This document shows, in pieces, positions 45,101 through 54,602 of a stretch of 64,000 bases of DNA. Source of the stretch: Hydnum rufescens UP504. Taxonomy: Eukaryota > Basidiomycota > Agaricomycetes > Cantharellales > Hydnaceae. A program made the position numbers and the translations under genes. Position 1 is the first letter of the stretch. Every line of letters begins with the position of its first letter. The stretch is from NCBI GenBank assembly GCA_014904985.1, contig MU128913.1:230594-294593 (forward strand), read 5' to 3'. A model generated the notes under the pieces. The model saw only the letters and a list, made by a program, of their open reading frames with translations, had not been told where the DNA came from and searched no databases.

Positions 45101-45500
45101 GGATATGAGTACATGCTAAATACATGTTTTTAAGCTTCAACTAATCTCCTTATAGAGACAGACTCAACTCTCCAATTTCATCTTTCCCATAAATTCTCCA
45201 TCTTTAAACAACTCGGAATAACATGGGATTATTCACTGTGTCAACTTCCTTACCCTACTGACCTACAATCTGTTGTCCATTTTGCAATGAGTAGTAGTGT
45301 GCCAGTGGGAGCCATTCCTGTTCATTCTCTATCTACACCAGCACACAAGCTCAATTCAGATAGCGAGGACTGTATGGAGGATTGCAGTGTAACTGTTGCT
45401 GTCTCAGAGGTAGTCAAGAAGATAGATGAGGATGAGGAATGTAGTGAAAGTGGACTGATCTTTGATGACTCTACATATGCCTCTGAGGATGAATAATATA
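42120..45500 (+). pseudogene. KDZ transposase, Cys-cluster to C-terminal part
   Basis: Ordered plus-strand fragments match Agaricomycete KDZ transposases: FCQDTKYYLHSCQK (Cys cluster), HEMTLTICNCCPAAFLLLKL, LFPSAPVYPTLTVNLDLLDF, SIYLQYCCPVCFGG (43,080), NRCEDSYLTAKDYHIRISKD, MGPNGEKWYFMLAMMQKLLG, ESFTMGFFYDVICTMHREME, HAYGHQWPCQL (about 43,785), CMDGEGC.REWN, NLLKLVSWQKCRFEDAMAKL, and C-terminal LFSLDVDGVIW plus PPPRWLADK. These include the D-rich and H...W catalytic-region motifs. Stops and frameshifts occur throughout (for example after 43,190, near 43,915 and 44,740). A Leu-Pro-Leu-Asp repeat expansion (42,650-42,920) sits before the CxxC segment. Confidence 0.85.
42655..42930. repeat. 15-bp tandem repeat inside the KDZ frame
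   Basis: Units of TTGCCACTTGATTTG and variants (ending TCA(C/T)C(A/G)) encode LPLDL / SPLDS on the plus strand and NKSSG / DESSG on the minus strand. Since the plus frame is flanked by KDZ motifs on both sides, the repeat is an expansion within or next to that frame. The minus-strand Ser-rich frame is a shadow. Confidence 0.7.
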
Positions 45501-46115
45501 TTTTGTTCCTTTGTATATCACTGTTGCCATGGCATGGCTCAATTGAATTAAGTCTAGTCATGACTCAGCTTGATTGAATAGTCAAGTCAGTGATTCTTCT
45601 TGCCTACCACAGCAATACTTTTTACTTCACTCTGATACCAAAAAAAATGTAGAAGGCATTAAAATTTTGGTGGTGAGTCAGGTCATAAGATTGCTGTGAA
45701 GAATTTTTTTTGTTTTTTGACTTGGGAGTCGTTGCATCACTAAAGTCTTAGTAGCATTATTATTGCTTTGCTTCTTATACATGATTCATTGTGCCCAATG
45801 CTATGGGTCCTTTGCTGCTCATGTTTTTTCTAAGTAATTCTCATATGGCTCTCCACAACAGCCACTGCTCAGGTGATGTCCTTCTAACATGGGACAGGGA
45901 ACAGTGACACTCACATGTTCATCATGTTTTTGGGTTCTTGGCAGGTGGGCAAACAAAAATCAGCTGTAATTTGGTAGATAATTAAAGTATGTATGGTAAA
46001 ATGCTAAATACAATGGCGCAACGAGGTATCTATAGACAGTGGAAGAAATGGGAAAGTTGATACATGATTTACACATAGTTTTGGTGAGAGTCTACGATTG
46101 AAAGGCCTGTGATGC
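45500..46115. other. AT-rich spacer, nothing identified
   Basis: Downstream of the KDZ C-terminus. Presumably transposon 3' sequence; no inverted termini or open frames were recognised. Confidence 0.4.
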
Positions 46116-46119
46116 GAAG

Positions 46120-46604
46120 ATTTACAAAGATCATGGCTAGGGTGTTCACAAGAATATACGATTGTCATGACCAAGGCATCCATGAGAATTGTGGCTGGGG
46201 TGCTCACATTCACGAGAATTGTCTAGGATGTTTGCTTTCAGTTAGAATGGTCACAGTTGATGTCAGAACATTCATGGGTGCAGTCAAAACATCCATGATC
46301 ATGATCAAGATGTTCCCACTTGCGGTGGTGGTCAGAGTGTTCATGCTCATGGCCAGAGCATTCACACTCATGGTCATGGTTGCGGTTGCAGTCAGAATGT
46401 TTGGGATCACAGCCACGGTCAGGATGTTGTGTTCGTGGTCATGGCTAGAAGGGTGGTGATGATCATGGGTAGAGTGTTCATGATCATGGCCAGAGGGATC
46501 AATGCTCAAAAGCTCATTATACAATGGTCCATATTCACTAGGATTATGAGCATAGCCAGAGCCTGAGGGTTCATGAGAGTGAAGGGAAGATAGCTTGCAG
46601 CAGT
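46120..46604 (-). pseudogene. Tandem-repeat ORF rich in His, Asp, Ser (part 1)
   Basis: The minus strand encodes HEPSGSGYAHNPSEYGPLYN, then GHDHEHSTHDHHHPSSHDHE, then out-of-frame degenerate repeats. The DNA is an imperfect tandem array of about 30-bp units (GGTCA.GG.GTTCA.G.TCAT). The continuation lies at 47,983-48,225 beyond repeat D2, with the same composition (PEKLSGYDQGKPSDHYDGEC). The function of such low-complexity proteins is unknown, and the frame may be a by-product of the repeat. Confidence 0.4.
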
Positions 46605-47982
46605 GTTGGAGGGATAAATCCCTACACCATAGAATCCTCATCCGAGGCCCATTTTCCCTATGGACGAATCAATTATATGTCACCGCACTCATTTAATTAT
46701 ATCGCCATTTGTTTATTCATGAAATCAATCGGATTCCTACCTCTTTCCAACCCATAATATTGCCTCATTCCTTTACCATGTCCACCAGTCAATTTATTGA
46801 CTATCTATCGGACTTCAACAGTCCTTATCAAAAAGGGGCAGTTTATGCCCTACTTCAAGTCCATTTTCTTTGGACAAGGCAATTCAACTTGCCATCTTTC
46901 TTCAAGACTGGGTGACTTGCCTGCTCTTCCAAGTCATCCTACTGCCTTAAGAGCCACAGATTGTGATTATGTAACAATGCGGACTGGGCCTAGTTCCAAT
47001 TCTGAACTTGCAGATTTGTCACATGATCCAGATAGGGGCTGCAATACTCTGAAGGAGTATTTTTCGAATTTCTCCGTCAGTTTTGATCGGATCGACTCAG
47101 AACGACCGCGCCCGGAAGGATACGAATCGTACCTATCGAACGGTACTAAACACGAAACGAACGGATCAAAAATGCGGTCCCTGTAACAATATCTTGCCAT
47201 GATTCATACTCTGAAGGAGTATTTTTCGAATTTCTGTCAGTTTTGATCGGATCGACTCGAAACGACCATTCCCTGAAAGCTGTTGAAAATGCGCATCGAA
47301 CAGTACCAAGGGAAAAACAAGAGGACGCGAACTCCATTTTTCACAAGACAACTCCCTCCCCATGACTCCCCCTTTGCTCCACCATTCAAAATAGCGAATT
47401 ACTTCTGGCCCTCTCATGTCCAATGGAGAAGACCCTCAGGGCGACCTATTCCACTTTTCCTTAAGGGAACTTGTCCAGGTTTGAAGGAGGAATAGCATGT
47501 AATGTGTCAATCTCCCCTTTTATCTTGAAGTTGGAATATATCCATCAGTTTTGAAGGTTTTAACTTGATTTCTTTTTCTCTGTCTGTCCCTTAAGTCCGA
47601 ATTTTTCACTTTCTATTGAGTCGAAGTCTGGATTGTATATTAGGTGCAGCTAGCACACAAATTCAGTAGTTCTCCCCCTCCCTCCAGTTTGAAGCTCCTT
47701 GAACAGCTGCTGGTCCCTGGGTGATTTCTCACTACAAAAATCGAATTCTAGCTACACTTTGACTAAGGTCTCAAGAAGAGATTCTTAGGGTGTGGTAATT
47801 TGACTAAAACACACATTCTCACTTAATTGCTTGGGCTTTGTTGGCTCACTGCAATTTCCCCTGTTCAAAAGACCTTCCCCCACTCGGACCTGAACATCCG
47901 AATTAGATCTGTGATTCCCTCCTTTGTCCCTGGCTCAACCTTGTGGACAGTAGTTGGATTGGTTGATAACAATCCTGCTTAC
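46605..47982. repeat. Dispersed repeat D2, copy b (inverted relative to copy a)
   Basis: The reverse complement of 24,791-26,169. It retains many CG (CGGATCGACTCAGAACGACC), where copy a has TG or CA. Two consecutive sub-repeats start GAAGGAGTATTTTTCGAATT at about 47,052 and 47,213. It is inserted in a His/Asp-rich tandem array; ACTGCTG (in the element's orientation) occurs at both borders and is a candidate target duplication. Confidence 0.75.
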
Positions 47983-48225
47983 AGCAGTCATGGCTAGAGC
48001 ACTCACCATCATAATGGTCAGAAGGCTTGCCCTGATCATAGCCAGACAGTTTCTCAGGACTGTGAAAAGGGACTTTACTGGAATTGCAGGTGCCAGAACC
48101 AGAAGGTGTGTGAGTCCCATGAGAAGGCTCATGAGAACTGTAATGAGGATGAATTGTCTCCTGGTTCTCATGAACTGCCTCTCTTGTGAACTGCCTCCTG
48201 GTTCTTGCAAACTGCCTCCTGGCTC
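47983..48225 (-). pseudogene. Tandem-repeat ORF rich in His, Asp, Ser, Glu (part 2), runs into the gap
   Basis: The minus frame reads HENQETIHPHYSSHEPSHGT and FHSPEKLSGYDQGKPSDHYD. Nearest the gap it has the Arg/Glu repeat (RRQFTREAVHENQETIH) that is also found at 53,990-54,200. It therefore joins the repeat types of 46.2 kb and 54 kb in one array. The gap prevents knowing its true extent. Confidence 0.4.
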
Positions 48226-48762
48226 NNNNNNNNNNNNNNNNNNNNNNNNNNNNNNNNNNNNNNNNNNNNNNNNNNNNNNNNNNNNNNNNNNNNNNNNNNN
48301 NNNNNNNNNNNNNNNNNNNNNNNNNNNNNNNNNNNNNNNNNNNNNNNNNNNNNNNNNNNNNNNNNNNNNNNNNNNNNNNNNNNNNNNNNNNNNNNNNNNN
48401 NNNNNNNNNNNNNNNNNNNNNNNNNNNNNNNNNNNNNNNNNNNNNNNNNNNNNNNNNNNNNNNNNNNNNNNNNNNNNNNNNNNNNNNNNNNNNNNNNNNN
48501 NNNNNNNNNNNNNNNNNNNNNNNNNNNNNNNNNNNNNNNNNNNNNNNNNNNNNNNNNNNNNNNNNNNNNNNNNNNNNNNNNNNNNNNNNNNNNNNNNNNN
48601 NNNNNNNNNNNNNNNNNNNNNNNNNNNNNNNNNNNNNNNNNNNNNNNNNNNNNNNNNNNNNNNNNNNNNNNNNNNNNNNNNNNNNNNNNNNNNNNNNNNN
48701 NNNNNNNNNNNNNNNNNNNNNNNNNNNNNNNNNNNNNNNNNNNNNNNNNNNNNNNNNNNNNN
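48226..48762. other. Assembly gap (537 N)
   Basis: A run of N. The left border is the GAACTGCCTCCTGGCTC tandem repeat, the right border is gypsy pol. The matching position in the right arm (about 60,832) is continuous pol sequence, so the gap hides either the missing pol or a junction between unrelated repeats. Confidence 0.95.
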
Positions 48763-49070
48763 CTCCACCCCCACCACTCCAATCATATGCAGAGGTGAAG
48801 AGGAGTACAAAGTCAAGCAAATCGAAAATTCCAGGTATTCTGCTGAAAACTCCAGTACTAGTGAAATGGAAATGGTACCCGGCTTCCGACAATGAATGGG
48901 TCCCCAAAGCCAACCTGGAGAATGCTCCAGAGGCCATTCAGGAATTCCACCAAACTCACCCGGAGGCCCTGAGACAGATTAATGCCTTGGAGTTTGCATC
49001 CATACCATTTAGGACCACCCAGTTCCTCACGGAATCTCCAACGGACCTCCTGGACTGGTCGACACATTGA
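48763..49070 (+). pseudogene. Ty3/gypsy pol 3' end with chromodomain (left arm)
   Basis: The plus strand encodes GEEEYKVKQIENSRY, then in another frame LVKWKWYPASDNEWVPKANL and ENAPEAIQEFHQTHPEALRQ, a chromodomain of the type that ends chromovirus integrases. The three aromatic-cage-region residues (Y...W-x-W...) are visible. Two single-base deletions relative to the right arm shift the frame between the two halves, so this copy is dead. The frame ends at a TGA at 49,068-49,070. The 5' part is lost in the gap. Downstream lie two opposite-strand ORFs, a polypurine tract and the LTR. Confidence 0.8.
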
Positions 49071-49146
49071 CGGATTCAAGGAACAATGTATTTACAATGA
49101 GGAAAAAACAAACAGGGAGGAGAGGATGATGGAACAACAACTTGGA

Positions 49147-49707
49147 CTACTCATCGTCCTCATCATCATCGTCTTCCTCGTCATCATCGTCGTCATTGCC
49201 AGCTTCACCTTCCGCTCCAATGGAGCGCTCCTCCATGCGCTCCTCCATGTGCTGATGTTTGACCCCATGTCTGGATGATGGACCCCCACCCGAAGCTGGC
49301 TCAACCATTCCAGACCTGATCCCCACCCATTCTGGACTCGAAACTGAAGGGCGAGAAACCACTTGATGAGGGACTAAGTGCTGGGCAATGGTCCGGAGGG
49401 AATCCTGCATCTCCCCCACCGATAACACCATATCTGCCATGGCCTGGGCCTGCTTTTCCAATGCCTCAGCCAACCATTTGTGTGCAAGTGCACTTTGCTC
49501 TGTGGCAACCACCAGTCAGAGCTGGACATCTGCCGCAGGGGCACGAGCATGAGCACAGCCCCGACCCATCAACAGCTCAGCCCCGGATGCCCCTTCGTCA
49601 CCCAACGTGCATCGAACTTTCGCCATGAAGCACGGCTGGCATGCCCATGCTCCCAGCTTGTCCTGCGAGATGCAGGTGATCTGGTGCTGAATACAGCTGA
49701 CACACAC
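49147..49707 (-). pseudogene. Opposite-strand Cys-cluster ORF of the gypsy element (left arm)
   Basis: The minus frame starts MCVSCIQHQITCISQDKLGA and continues WACQPCFMAKVRC, a C-x2-C...C...C-x2-C...C cluster that may bind zinc. It then has an Ala/Glu helical stretch and an acidic DDDDEED tail. One in-frame TGA (near 49,513) replaces CGA of the right-arm copy, a C-to-T change at a CpG. It lies tail-to-tail with pol, between pol and the 3' LTR, as in several basidiomycete gypsy elements that carry an antisense-oriented ORF. Confidence 0.6.
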
Positions 49708-49762
49708 AGTGGACCTGGAGGATATTGTTAAACAGTAAGCAGAACTTCAACAAACCACGGAC

Positions 49763-50011
49763 TCATGGCAGGTTCGCAGAGTCCTCGCAGACCCTTCTAG
49801 CAATGGCCTCCGCAGCAGCCTTGGCCTCCACAGCTGCCTTATGACATGCTGCCTCGGCTGCCTTCCACTTTGCCTCCTCCTTCTTCTGCTCCTCCTCCTG
49901 TGTCTCCTTTAATGCCCATGCAGCCTCTTCACAGCAGAGACGGGCTTCTTTGAACAGAGAATGATTATTGCCTGACATGTTAAGTGGCACGAAACCTCTG
50001 TATATTTCCAC
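49763..50011 (-). CDS. Second opposite-strand ORF, Ala/Glu-rich (left arm)
   Basis: 82 codons: MEIYRGFVPLNMSGNNHSLF, then ARLCCEEAAWALKETQEEEQ and alternating Ala/Glu/Lys heptads, a likely coiled coil. It is followed on the same strand by the Cys-cluster ORF about 55 nt further on, perhaps as exons of one gene. It begins just inside the polypurine tract and LTR. The right-arm copy is identical in length. Function unknown. Confidence 0.45.
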   Translation of the reverse strand: MEIYRGFVPLNMSGNNHSLFKEARLCCEEAAWALKETQEEEQKKEEAKWKAAEAACHKAAVEAKAAAEAIARRVCEDSANLP

Positions 50012-50062
50012 GGATCGATCCTTCCAGCCCGTTTGGGATGACCAGGCTTAAGAGGGGGGTAA

Positions 50063-50674
50063 TGTCAGAGTTTGTCTGTTTCCTGGTTAATTCTGGTTTT
50101 GGTTCCAGTCTTACTTCCGGTCTGTTTCTGATTTGTCCCCACCTCTGTTTCATTTCCCCTTCATCTCCTTTACTTCTGATTCCCACACTTACCCCTGGCC
50201 CTGTTCCTGTTCCCTCCACTTTCCCATCCCCTGCCCACTCCCCCTCTTGTGCCTGCCCCCTGTAACCACCTCCTCATTAAGTGATCAATCCCCCATAGTA
50301 TAGGAACTATGTATAAGTAGTCTGGGGGCAACATCCAGAGACCCAGCTTTGGTCTCTCAGGATTTCCACTTTTACTCTGGACTACAGGTTAGCCTCACTG
50401 TATCTATTCCCTTAATGTTAATCTCAGGATTTCTGCTTTTACTCCGGACTACAGGTCCAAGTACTTTCCAGTTGACTCCATGAGCTTAAGGACCACTGTG
50501 CCCATTTCCGCCTAGTCCCCTCTGGGCCGCTGGATTGCCTCTCCATCCCCTCCTGTCCTCATTATCTCCTTCTTGCCCAGATTCTCCCAGACTTAGCCGG
50601 ACTCACACCGGACTTAGTCAGAGTTATCTGTGTTTATATTTGTTTGGTGCTCTCATTGCAGTGTGGCCCTGACA
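50063..50674 (+). mobile_element. Gypsy 3' LTR (612 bp), left arm
   Basis: It starts TGTCAGAGTTTGTCTG and ends GTGTGGCCCTGACA, an inverted TGTCAG/CTGACA terminus. The polypurine run AAGAGGGGGGTAA (50,050-50,062) precedes it directly. A TATGTATAAGTAG TATA-like box lies near 50,309 and an expected start region (ACATCCAGAGACC) follows about 25-30 bases on. Two near-repeats of CAGGATTTC(C/T)(A/G)CTTTTACTC lie inside. No 5' LTR is present in this arm. Confidence 0.85.
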
Positions 50675-50969
50675 GTAGCATTCTTCATTTCAATAATCAA
50701 GATTACTTTCTTTACCATTGTGCTATCTATAGAACCATATGGTATTGGTACCAAGAAGACCAAAGCAGGCTCTGGGTGGGCATTTCCAGGGAAGCAATTG
50801 GGCCTTAAACTGCATGCAAAGAAATATATGCTAGTGGGCTGGCCTGACGAATTACCCATTCCCATGCCCAACAGGTCAAAGTACTCAAGGTAGGACTTGT
50901 TGCCATTCATCAATAATTGTGCCTTTGGTTCGATGTCCCATATGCACCTTTGCAGATGGGATACTTGTG
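50675..50969 (-). other. Sequence between LTR and foldback; unrecognised ORF
   Basis: A minus-strand frame (from about 51,030 to 50,653) contains PKAQLLMNGNKSYLEYFDLL and FACSLRPNCFPGNAHPEPAL, protein-like and not low complexity. The hAT-like foldback interrupts it on one side and the LTR on the other, so it is probably a fragment of an older gene or transposon in which both inserted. The mirror copy is at 58,643-58,936. No family recognised. Confidence 0.35.
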
Positions 50970-52645
50970 CACCTAATGCACCCTCAAAATAGTACCTCTT
51001 AGGTGGTTTGAGTTTGCATCTGCAAACCACCTAAGAGGTGTTCTGAGTATAGGCATGTCTAAGACACGTGTAAGGGGTATTTTTGGGGAAATTTTTTTCT
51101 AAGTTCACTATATAGACATGTCTAAAATAGCCCACCGCAGGCGCCAGCTGGGAGGGTTTGTTCACTGGCTGGAGAGTGTTACAGGTCTAATTTAGGCATG
51201 TCTAATAAGATATTTTATGGAGCCTTAGAGGTGTCTATCATCCTTACTGTGTGTCTACTGGTGTCTAAATCAACATTTTGAGCCCAAGACCTCTGGTGGC
51301 AGTACTAATAGGTGTCTAATGTTGTCTAGATCCAATAATAATGGTGCTATTGTGGATGCATGTCTACTAGTGTCTAAATTAGAACAAAGGCATCTGCTCA
51401 GGGGGAGATCATTAGACATGTCTAGAGATGTCTAGAGATGTCTAGGCATGTCTAGACATGTCTAGACACATCTAGTCATGTCTAGACATCTAGTCATGTC
51501 TAGACACATCTAGTCATGTCTATAGTCATGTCTAGTCATGTCTATAGTCATGTCTAGACACATCTAGTCATGTCTAGACACATCTAGTCATGTCTAGACA
51601 CATCTAGTCATGTCTAGACACATCTAGTCATGTCTAGACACATCTAGTCATGTCTAGACACATCTAGTCATGTCTAGACACATCTAGTCATGTCTAGACA
51701 CATCTAGTCATGTCTAGACACATCTAGTCATGTCTAGACACATCTAGTCATGTCTAGACACATCTAGTCATGTCTATAGTCATGTCTAGACACATCTAGA
51801 CATGTCTAGACACATCTAGACATGTCTAGACACATCTAGACATGTCTAGACACATCTAGACATGTCTAGACACATCTAGACATGTCTAGACACATCTAGA
51901 CATGTCTAGACACATCTAGACACATCTAGACATGTCTAGACACATCTAGACATGTCTAGACATGTCTAGACATGTCTAGACATGTCTAGACATGTCTAGA
52001 CATGTCTAGATGTGTCTAGACATGTCTAGATGTGTCTAGACATGTCTAGATGTGTCTAGACATGTCTAGATGTGTCTAGACATGACTATAGACATGACTA
52101 GACATGACTATAGACATGACTAGATGTGTCTAGACATGACTAGATGTGTCTAGACATGTCTAGACATGCCTAGACATCTCTAGACATCTCTAGACATGTC
52201 TAATGATCTCCCCCTGAGCAGATGCCTTTGTTCTAATTTAGACACTAGTAGACATGCATCCACAATAGCACCATTATTATTGGATCTAGACAACATTAGA
52301 CACCTATTAGTACTGCCACCAGAGGTCTTGGGCTCAAAATGTTGATTTAGACACCAGTAGACACACAGTAAGGATGATAGACACCTCTAAGGCTCCAGAA
52401 AATATCTTATTAGACATGCCTAAATTAGACCTGTAACACTCTCCAGCCAGTGAACAAACCCTCCCAGCCGGCACCTGCGGTGGGCTATTTTAGACATGTC
52501 TATATAGTGAACTTAGAAAAAAATTTCCCCAAAAATACCCCTTACGCATGTCTTAGACATGCCTATACTCAGAACACCTCTTAGGTGGTTTGCAGATGCA
52601 AACTCAAACCACCTAAGAGGTACTATTTTGAGGGTGCATTAGGTG
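50970..52645. mobile_element. hAT-like foldback with decamer array, copy 1 (1.68 kb)
   Basis: The ends are inverted: CACCTAATGCACCCTCAAAA and TTTTGAGGGTGCATTAGGTG. They are flanked by the 8-bp direct repeat TACTTGTG (50,962-50,969 and 52,646-52,653). An 8-bp target duplication is the hallmark of hAT transposition. The arms match for about 450 bp, and each end also folds on itself (CCTCTTAGGTGGTTT...AAACCACCTAAGAGG). The centre is an array of TCTAGACATG-type units. No coding sequence. Likely a non-autonomous element moved by a hAT transposase. Confidence 0.85.
51415..52203. repeat. TCTAGACATG / TCTAGACACA decamer array, copy 1
   Basis: About 79 consecutive ten-base units. The basic unit joins two palindromes, TCTAGA and CATG. 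Higher-order 20-bp units (TCTAGACACATCTAGTCATG, then TCTAGACACATCTAGACATG) fill the left half. The right half uses the complementary forms, so the whole array is itself an inverted repeat centred near 51,940. Confidence 0.9.
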
Positions 52646-52653
52646 TACTTGTG

Positions 52654-53111
52654 AGTATCTTGAATCCTAGTATGCTGTACATCCATTGACATATAATATA
52701 TTATCAGCTGGGAAACATGTGGGTGACTTCATAGATTACTTGCTGATCAAAAATACTCAAGGCAATATCCTCCTTTGAGTCCGCAATATCCAGAAATGGC
52801 TCCCCAAGAAATCAGGAGCACCCAGACAAGATAATAGGGCAAGCAGTTCAAGCAACAATTCTGATCCCCAATGATCACATTCATACTCAAAATCTCACCA
52901 ATGGGCATGTACACATTCTCGCTCATGCTCTTGGCAGCATGTCCATCATAGCACTGATAGGCATTCTTGTTCTTATTCCCACACCTATTCATATTCTTGA
53001 TCCCACTCTTGACATCAATCTCATAGGCGATCACACTCTTGCTCTCATTCCCAAGGCTCTGGTGTGACCAGAGCTCCTCATCAACAGTCATGACCACAAT
53101 CAAGGGGTGCC
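52654..53111. other. Low-complexity sequence with unrecognised frames
   Basis: A 134-codon minus frame (53,151-52,747; Asn/Ser-rich with a Cys-rich hydrophobic end) and a Ser/His-rich plus frame share these bases. Repeated TCATATTCTTGATCCCACTC-type units keep both open. The mirror copy is at 55,034-55,530. No function can be inferred. Confidence 0.3.
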
Positions 53112-53615
53112 ATGATGAACAGCAGCCTGGTTTCAGGCAGTATGAACCCATCCATTAAATCTTTCATGGTGCCAAGTCAGCAATCAAGTGCCCTATCCAT
53201 CAATGCCAGTAGTACCACAGGAAGCTCTAGGACATGCAGTTGGGACATGAAGTCGACAACAGGTACTGCATCATCAAACTCAGGCCAGTCGCATGCCATG
53301 CCTGGCTCCTCTCATGGTTTATCCTCAATTATTGAGGATGACAAGAGCAACTCATCCCATGCCCTAGATGATCGCATCCCACTGCTCCCACCACAATCTC
53401 AATCACAATATTCATTAAGTCATTCACCACCTGCCCCTTCTCATTCAAAGAGATCTTCCCCATGGCCATCCTTATATTGTTTGCAACATTTGTCTTCAAG
53501 GGCAAGGTATAGTGACAATCACAATTTCCCATCTGAGGGTGATGAGCTGCCCCAGACTGAAGATGAATACCACCATCCAGTGAATTCAGAGGGTAGAGAT
53601 CCATCATATTATTAG
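53112..53615 (+). CDS. Ser-rich hypothetical protein (left arm)
   Basis: 167 codons: MMNSSLVSGSMNPSIKSFMV, SSTTGSSRTCSWDMKSTTGT, GLSSIIEDDKSNSSHALDDR and an acidic C-terminus. Ser is about a quarter of the residues and no domain is recognised. The mirror copy in the right arm is broken: its frame is open only at 54,938-54,603 and several single-base differences alter the C-terminus. It could be a transposon accessory protein or chance in low-complexity DNA. Confidence 0.35.
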   Translation: MMNSSLVSGSMNPSIKSFMVPSQQSSALSINASSTTGSSRTCSWDMKSTTGTASSNSGQSHAMPGSSHGLSSIIEDDKSNSSHALDDRIPLLPPQSQSQYSLSHSPPAPSHSKRSSPWPSLYCLQHLSSRARYSDNHNFPSEGDELPQTEDEYHHPVNSEGRDPSYY

Positions 53616-53675
53616 AAGGATGGTGCCAAAGTTTCTCAGTATGTTGAGGCTGAGGACACAGTCACTCATGGGAGA

Positions 53676-54164
53676 TCAGCCCCCAGCCACCTCATCATAA
53701 CTCTCACGAGCCAACTCATCATAACTCCCATGAGCCAACCTGGCATAACTCCCATGAGCCAACCTGGCATAACTCCCATGAGCCAACTCATCATAACTCC
53801 CATGAGCTAACTCGCCATAACTCCCATGAGCCAACTTGTCATAACTCCCATGAGCCAACTCATCATAACTCTTATGAGCTGTCTCATTTTGGCTCTCACA
53901 GACTGCCTCATTTTGGCTCTCATGAACCACCTCACTCTCACTCTTGCTCACTGTCTCCTGGCTATCACCAACCACCTCCTTCTGGCTCTCGTGAATTGTC
54001 TCCTGGTTCTCATGAACTGCCTCTCTTGTGAACTGCCTCTCTTGTGAACTGCCTCTCTTGTGAACTGCCTCTCTTGTGAACTGCCTCTCTTGTGAACTGC
54101 CTCTCTTGTGAACTGCCTCTCTTGTGAACTGCCTCTCTTGTGAACTGCCTCCTGGTTCTTGCAA
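53676..54164 (-). CDS. Tandem-repeat frame (TREAVHKRGSSQERQF and DELAHGSY units)
   Basis: The minus strand carries repeats of GSSQERQFTREAVHKR (arginine/glutamine-rich), then HESQ/SESEVVHESQNEAV units, then about eight DELAHGSY units. The DNA is a tandem array with periods of about 16, 30 and 24 bp. It crosses the loop of the giant inverted duplication, so its mirror is at 54,124-54,510. The same units occur at 48,130-48,225. The frame is maintained by the repeat periodicity; coding is unproven. Confidence 0.35.
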   Translation of the reverse strand: MQEPGGSSQERQFTREAVHKRGSSQERQFTREAVHKRGSSQERQFTREAVHENQETIHESQKEVVGDSQETVSKSESEVVHESQNEAVCESQNETAHKSYDELAHGSYDKLAHGSYGELAHGSYDELAHGSYARLAHGSYARLAHGSYDELARESYDEVAGG

Positions 54165-54213
54165 ACTGCCTCCTGGCTCTTGCGAACCATCTTGTTTTGT
54201 CTCTCACAAGTCG
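53991..54213. repeat. Loop of the giant inverted duplication: 16-bp tandem units
   Basis: The loop is mostly head-to-tail copies of GAACTGCCTCTCTTGT, ending in CCTGGTTCTTGCAAACTG. Both arms meet here. The same unit borders the assembly gap at 48,225. Confidence 0.8.
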
Positions 54214-54602
54214 GAGAGCCAGAAGGAGGTGGTTGGTGATAGCCAGGAGACAGTGAGCAAGAGTGAGAGTGAGGTGGTTCATGAGAGCCAAAATGAGGCA
54301 GTCTGTGAGAGCCAAAATGAGACAGCTCATAAGAGTTATGATGAGGTGGCTCATGGGAGTTATGACAAGTTGGCTCATGGGAGTTATGGCGAGTTAGCTC
54401 ATGGGAGTTATGATGAGTTGAGTTGGCTCATGGGAGTTATGCCAGGTTGGCTCATGGGAGTTATGATGAGTTGGCTCGTGAGAGTTATGATGAGGTGGCT
54501 GGGGGGCTGATCTCCCATGAGTGACTGTGTCCTCAGCCTCAACATACTGAGAAACTTTGGCACCATCCTTCTAATAATATGATGGATCTCTACCCTCTGA
54601 AT

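Noticed and set aside
47903..49070. Long frames across the gap (up to 344 codons)
   Set aside because: They are mainly unknown residues from N; only the flanking parts have any content.
51415..52203. CRISPR-like array
   Set aside because: The units are contiguous decamers without unique spacers, within a foldback transposon of a eukaryote.
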